Positions 60,238 through 64,000 of a stretch of 64,000 nt of DNA are shown here, piece after piece; the stretch's first letter is position 1, and each line of letters begins with the position of its first letter. The notes beneath the pieces are model-generated. The model did not search any database. It saw nothing but the letters and a program-made list of their open reading frames with translations, and had not been told where the DNA came from. The DNA is from DASRFA01 sp035651755 (GTDB lineage Bacteria > Desulfobacterota > Binatia > UBA12015), in assembly GCA_035651755.1 (NCBI GenBank), contig DASRFA010000013.1:310001-374000 (forward strand). Direction: 5' to 3'. The position numbers were made by a program, and so were the translations under genes.

Positions 60238-61299
60238 CTAGTTCCGGACGCCGAGCCCCGGAGCGCAGGTCGGGAGGTGCCATTTGAACTGCGTCTGGTC
60301 CTGGGTCATCGGGATGCCGATCGCGTCGTGGCGGCTCACGCGCTGCTCGAGGCCGCCGTCGGGGCGGATGACGCCGAAGGCGTCCGTCCGGTAGGCGTCC
60401 GAGCCGAAGCGGTTATACCAGTAGACCGGTCCGTGGTACGCCTCGCGGTTGCAGCCGCGCTGCGCGCCCCACTGCGGGAACGCATCCTGCGTCGAGACGA
60501 GACGGCTCCGGTCCGAGGGGTCCATCACCGTGATGGGGTCGAACGCGGCCGTCGACGCGTGGATGCGCGCCACCTCCCTCCCGTCCGGCCAGCGGATCGA
60601 GAGCACGAACTGCCAGATCTCGTAGAGCGATCCGACCTCGCAGCCCGATCCGGGCACGACGACGACCGTCCGTCCGATGCCGCCTCCCGCGTCGCGCTCG
60701 CAGATCGATCCCGCGAGGCCGGTGTCCGCCATGCCGAGCGCGTGCACTCGGTACGGGCCCTTCTTCAAGTCGAACTCGAGCGAGTGGTGCGGCCGGGTGT
60801 AGCGGGCCACGCCGCCGGTCCCCATGTGCGCGACGATCCGCGTGTGGGCGCGCGCGCGTCGCCCCTCGTCGTTCACGAAGCCGCGGTTCGCGACGAAGAC
60901 CTTGAAGCCCTCGTGCGCCTCGTCGTGCGGCGCGCCGGCGACCGCGTTCACGTAGCCGAAGGCGGGAAGCGCGCGATTGGCGCGGCTCTTCCGCGGGTCG
61001 TCGCCGTGCTCGTGGGCGAAGCGGCACGTCGGTCCCCCGGCGACCGATGGATCGACCGGCACCTCCTGCGGGTGCCACGTGCGATACGTCGCGCCGTCGG
61101 GTCCCGTGACGACGTAGCGATCGTGGACCGCCGCGCTGCAGGTTCCGAGGATCGAAGGATCGACCGGCGCGAGGGCCGCCGCACGCGCGGCGCTGGCGTC
61201 GCGGTGCGCGGCGACCATCACGGCGACGCCGACCGCGAGCGCGCCGGCGACGAACGCGATCGCGCGCCGTCCACGCGCGGCGACTGACACGAACCGCAT
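60238..61299 (-). CDS. Conserved secreted protein of unknown function
   Basis: 353 residues from ATG 61299; a GTG 21 bases upstream is possible. An N-terminal hydrophobic segment (about 12-33) serves as a signal or anchor. The mature protein has many His and Tyr: AVHDRYVVTGPDGATYRTWH, CRFAHEHGDDPR, ARYTRPHHSLEFDLKKGP and CEVGSLYEIWQF. There are six cysteines, possibly three disulfides. Clustered His and Asp suggest metal binding, but no enzyme family is recognised. Its stop lies 6 bases from the stop of the convergent hydrolase gene. Confidence 0.6.
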   Translation of the reverse strand: MRFVSVAARGRRAIAFVAGALAVGVAVMVAAHRDASAARAAALAPVDPSILGTCSAAVHDRYVVTGPDGATYRTWHPQEVPVDPSVAGGPTCRFAHEHGDDPRKSRANRALPAFGYVNAVAGAPHDEAHEGFKVFVANRGFVNDEGRRARAHTRIVAHMGTGGVARYTRPHHSLEFDLKKGPYRVHALGMADTGLAGSICERDAGGGIGRTVVVVPGSGCEVGSLYEIWQFVLSIRWPDGREVARIHASTAAFDPITVMDPSDRSRLVSTQDAFPQWGAQRGCNREAYHGPVYWYNRFGSDAYRTDAFGVIRPDGGLEQRVSRHDAIGIPMTQDQTQFKWHLPTCAPGLGVRN

Positions 61300-61433
61300 C
61301 GCCCACCCCCCGCGCGGCACGCTAGCGGCGCGCGCGAGGCGTCACCATCGCGCGTCCGCCCGAGAGTGCGCTCGGAGGTCGCGAAAGGCGTTCGCAAGGT
61401 TTCAGGACTGCTCGGACGGACTCCGAGCGCGGG

Positions 61434-62330
61434 TCACGACGCGGGCGCGATCTCCTTCGTCACCTTTCGCACGGTGATCCAGCGGTCGAGGACCTTCGCC
61501 AGGCTGCCGTTCGTGCGGAGCTTGTCGAGCGCGCCGTCGAGCGCCGCGCCGAGAGTCGACGCGTCGTCCTTCCGGACGGCCCACGCGATCTCCTCGTGCG
61601 TCAGCGGGCGGTAGAGGCCGGTGAGCTGATCGTCGGCCGCGTCGAAATGGCCGCTCACGCGCCACACGGTGGGCGCGTCGTGGATGAAGTAGTCGATCTG
61701 CTTTCCGCGCAAGGCTTCGAGGCCGGCGTCGATCGAGTCGTACTCGACGATCGTCGCCGACTCGAGCTTCTCGCGCGCGTACTTCGCGCCGGTCGTGAGC
61801 CGCTCGACGCCGACCTTCACGCCCTTCTGGTTCATCGCGTCGGGCGGCGAGAGCTTCGTCAGATCGTCCTTGCGGATGAGCGCCATCTGCCCGGTCTCGA
61901 GGTAGGACTGCGTGAAGTGGACGCGCTTCTTCCGGCGCTCGGTCACCGAGACGCCGGACATGATGACGTCGACCTCGCGCCCCTCGAGCGCGTCGAGAAG
62001 CTCGTCCCAGGGCGTCTCGACCAGCACGAACCGCACGCCGAGCTGGTTCGCGAGCTCCTTCGCGAGGTCCGGCTCGATGCCGACGAGCTGCCCGTCGCGC
62101 TTGAACGCGAGCGGCGGGTAGTTCGGCGTGATGCCGACCCGGATCTCCGCCGGCAGCTTCGCGGAGCCTTTCGTCGGGCTCGGCGCTTGCGCGAGCGCAC
62201 CGCCGGCCGCGAGCGCGCCGACGGCGGCGATCGCGGCGGCCGCGATCGCGAGTCGATTGCCGGCGGTGCGCGGAGCGCGCCGCACGTCCCTGCGCGCCGC
62301 AGCGCCCGAAGCCGATCGCGTGCCCGTCAT
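61434..62330 (-). CDS. Polar amino-acid ABC transporter substrate-binding protein
   Basis: 298 residues from ATG 62330. A signal peptide of about 48 residues ends near GALAQA. The mature part is a type II periplasmic binding domain: EIRVGITPNYPPLAFKRDGQ, LVGIEPDLAKELANQLGVR, DVIMSGVSVTERRKKRVHFT, VGVERLTTGAKYA and IDYFIHDAPTVW. This is the SBP_bac_3 family for polar amino acids or related small ligands. No permease or ATPase gene is adjacent, so it may serve a transporter encoded elsewhere. Confidence 0.9.
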   Translation of the reverse strand: MTGTRSASGAAARRDVRRAPRTAGNRLAIAAAAIAAVGALAAGGALAQAPSPTKGSAKLPAEIRVGITPNYPPLAFKRDGQLVGIEPDLAKELANQLGVRFVLVETPWDELLDALEGREVDVIMSGVSVTERRKKRVHFTQSYLETGQMALIRKDDLTKLSPPDAMNQKGVKVGVERLTTGAKYAREKLESATIVEYDSIDAGLEALRGKQIDYFIHDAPTVWRVSGHFDAADDQLTGLYRPLTHEEIAWAVRKDDASTLGAALDGALDKLRTNGSLAKVLDRWITVRKVTKEIAPAS

Positions 62331-62427
62331 GGACCCTCCTCCCCCTGGTCGCGCCGTGGCCCCGATGCCCGCCGCGATCGTGCGACCTCTCGCTAAGCGA
62401 TCGAACGGCGCCGCGTCAACCGCGGCC

Positions 62428-62739
62428 TCACGCGCCGCCGCCGACGACGAAGTTCCACGCCTTCCGCACGTCGCTCCGCGGGACGAGGAACTCGTCGACG
62501 AAGCGGCGGTGCGCGGGGTGGCTGCGATAGCTCTCGAGGTCGGCGAGCGACGCGCAGCGCGCGGTCACGATCACGTCCCACGAAGCCTCGCTGGCGGCGT
62601 CGGCGGGCGTGCCCGCCGTCAGGCTCGCGACCCCGGGGATCGCGGCGAGCTCGCCGAGCGCGCGCTCGACGATGCGCGCTCGCTCCTCCGCGTTCGCGTG
62701 TTCGGGCTTGAGCTTGATGAGGGCGATCCGCTCGACCAT
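62428..62739 (-). CDS. Stress-responsive A/B-barrel (Dabb) domain protein
   Basis: 103 residues from ATG 62739, with GGAGGA upstream. The sequence begins VERIALIKLKPEHANAEERA and has the Dabb pattern: a helix, then SWDVIVTARCASLADLESYR, SHPAHRRFVDEFLVPRSD and a final strand AWNFVVGGGA. Dimeric alpha/beta-barrels of this kind bind hydrophobic ligands or act as small cyclase- or monooxygenase-like enzymes. Function here unknown. Transcribed alone. Confidence 0.8.
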   Translation of the reverse strand: MVERIALIKLKPEHANAEERARIVERALGELAAIPGVASLTAGTPADAASEASWDVIVTARCASLADLESYRSHPAHRRFVDEFLVPRSDVRKAWNFVVGGGA

Positions 62740-62900
62740 CCGTCCTCCGTGGCGTGCGCCGGCTCCTCCGGCGTTCTCGTTCAAGTCGATCGCTCGCGCC
62801 GCCGCAAGCGGTATCCGGCGCTTGCCCCCTTTTCCGGCAATGCGCGCGAGATGTAGCCTCGAAGCTCGGCCGTCTACGGACGGGGGGAGGGCAACGAGGC

Positions 62901-63338
62901 ATGGCAGCGAAATCGGTCCCGGAGGGACACAACTCCGTGTCGCCGTACTTGATCGTCCCGGGCGCGGCACAGCTCATCGAGTTCTTGAAGAGCGCGTTCC
63001 GCGCGACCGAGCTCATGCGCTCGGCGATGCCCGACGGCAGCATCATGCACGCCGAGGTCAGGATCGGCGACTCGGTGGTGATGATCGCCGACGCGAACGA
63101 GCAGGTTCCGGCGACGCAGGCGAACGTGCACGTCTACGTGCCGGACGTCGACGACGCCTACGGGCGCGCGGTCGGCGCGGGGGCGACGTCGGTCCGGGAG
63201 CCGGCCGACCAGTTCTACGGCGACCGGAGCGCGGGCGTGAAGCACGCCGGCACGCAGTGGTGGATCGCGACGCACGTCGAGGACGTGAGCGACGAGGAGA
63301 TCGCGCGCCGCATGAAGGCAGCGCGACCGGACGCCTGA
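62901..63338 (+). CDS. VOC-superfamily (PhnB/glyoxalase-like) protein
   Basis: 145 residues from ATG 62901. Two beta-alpha-beta-beta-beta modules are visible: SVSPYLIVPGAAQLIEFLKS, HAEVRIGDSVVMIADANEQV, then ANVHVYVPDVDDAYGRAVGA and FYGDRSAGVKHAGTQWWIAT. It fits the PhnB-like branch of the vicinal-oxygen-chelate family. The first metal ligand position is less certain than H50 (MHAEV). Possible roles are glyoxalase or antibiotic-type binding, but none can be assigned. The next gene overlaps its stop. Confidence 0.85.
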   Translation: MAAKSVPEGHNSVSPYLIVPGAAQLIEFLKSAFRATELMRSAMPDGSIMHAEVRIGDSVVMIADANEQVPATQANVHVYVPDVDDAYGRAVGAGATSVREPADQFYGDRSAGVKHAGTQWWIATHVEDVSDEEIARRMKAARPDA

Positions 63339-64000
63339 GCGATCGATCCGAGCGTAGCGACGTCGCGGTCGTCGGAGCGGGCGCCGCCGGCTTGATGGCA
63401 GGCCTCTGGGCGGCGCGCTCGGCGCGCGCCGCGGGCGGGGCGCGACCGCGCGTCGTCGTCCTCGACGGCGCGCGCCGGCTCGGTGCGAAGATCCTGGTCG
63501 CGGGCGGCGGGCGCTGCAACGTCACGCACGACGTGGTCGACGAGACCGCGTTCGCCGGCTCGTCGCGCCGCGCGATCCGGAAGGTGCTCGGCCGCTTCGA
63601 CGTCGCGCGGACGGTCGCCTTCTTCCGCGAGCTCGGCGTCGACCTGAAGCGCGAGGAGACCGGGAAGCTCTTTCCGACGACCGACTCCGCGCGCACCGTC
63701 CTCGATGCGCTGCTGGGCGCCGTCCGCGATGCGGGCGCCGAGCTCGTGCACCCGTGGCGCGTCGAGCGCGTCGCGCGTCGCGACGGCGGCGGCTTCGAGA
63801 TCGCGGGCCCCGCGGGAACGCTCGTCGCCGAGCGCATCGTCCTCGCGACCGGCGGGAAAAGCCTTCCCCAGACCGGCAGCGACGGCGCCGGCTACGGCAT
63901 CGCGCGCTCGCTCGGGCACTCGATCACGGAGCGCGTGTTCCCGGCGCTCGTACCGCTCTTGCTTCCCGCCGGCGACGCGCTCCGTGCGCTGCGCGGCGTG
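63335..64000 (+). CDS. NAD(P)/FAD-dependent oxidoreductase, HI0933/YhiN-like (truncated by window end)
   Basis: Open to the window edge with at least 215 residues read. The N-terminal Rossmann fold is VAVVGAGAAGLMAGLWAA, followed by GAKILVAGGGRCNVTH, typical of the HI0933-like flavoproteins (BaiN/YhiN). Then LATGGKSLPQTGSDGAGYGI. No ATG, GTG or TTG precedes it in frame close by; the first plausible start is CTG at 63335, which overlaps the VOC stop (CTGA). If that is wrong the true start is internal and unusual. Predicted function: a flavin-dependent reductase of unknown substrate. Confidence 0.82.
   Translation, partial: MSDRSERSDVAVVGAGAAGLMAGLWAARSARAAGGARPRVVVLDGARRLGAKILVAGGGRCNVTHDVVDETAFAGSSRRAIRKVLGRFDVARTVAFFRELGVDLKREETGKLFPTTDSARTVLDALLGAVRDAGAELVHPWRVERVARRDGGGFEIAGPAGTLVAERIVLATGGKSLPQTGSDGAGYGIARSLGHSITERVFPALVPLLLPAGDALRALRGV

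Overview
The window is very GC-rich (roughly 70 percent by eye) and densely coded. It comes from a Gram-negative bacterium: there are two large outer-membrane porins, a TolC-type channel, many lipobox lipoproteins and a complete tripartite RND pump. The mix of a CYP125-like P450, thiolase, fused CoA-transferase, diiron ferritin-like protein, amidohydrolase, FG-GAP lipoprotein and Cys-rich secreted proteins with TPTP tails suggests a soil or water heterotroph that degrades lipids or sterols. My best guess is a Binatota/Desulfobacterota- or Myxococcota-like lineage, but no marker gene here fixes the taxonomy. No phage, integrase, insertion sequence or CRISPR array was seen.

Layout. 1-4.6 kb: a cluster of small paralogous lipoproteins (some broken), another lipoprotein, and an NtrB/NtrC-like two-component pair. 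4.8-10.8 kb: a PII-like small protein followed by RND permease, adaptor and TolC-like channel in one operon. 10.8-17.3 kb (minus): porin, MFS carrier coupled to a thiolase, and a GH127-type glycosidase. 17.5-23.3 kb: a PAS sensor kinase, a single-domain response regulator, a WYL regulator and an OmpR/HAMP-kinase pair. 23.3-31.1 kb (minus): a moxR-DUF58-DUF4381-batA-batBC-batD operon with ATGA overlaps. 31.3-38.5 kb: small secreted proteins, a GST-like protein, a diiron protein divergent from a CoA-transferase, an SGNH protein and a Cys-rich pseudogene. 38.5-45.2 kb: an FG-GAP lipoprotein, a P450 plus ferredoxin behind a promoter carrying a TetR-type palindrome, a YddA/SbmA-like ABC protein with a decayed ATPase, an amidohydrolase and a coiled-coil protein. 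45.3-47.3 kb: an ECF41-type sigma factor and a fatty-acid-hydroxylase-type membrane enzyme. 47.3-54.3 kb: a cysteine/sulfate region (cysK, then sbp-cysT-cysW-cysA-DUF2292-porin) ending in a tRNA-Cys-like element. 54.4-64 kb: an I9-propeptide-like lipoprotein, a structured leader with terminator before a PII gene, a pseudouridine synthase, gpsA with a phosphatase, secreted proteins, an amino-acid binding protein, Dabb and VOC proteins and a truncated flavoprotein.

The most interesting part is the cysteine/sulfate region. Between cysK and the sulfate ABC genes lie a near-consensus promoter, an almost leaderless 30-codon peptide with a Cys-Arg-Cys stretch, a possible antiterminator strand and a strong intrinsic terminator. 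This is the expected arrangement for cysteine-dependent attenuation of sulfate uptake. The same gene run ends in a sequence with a tRNA-Cys anticodon arm and T-arm but an aberrant 5' half.
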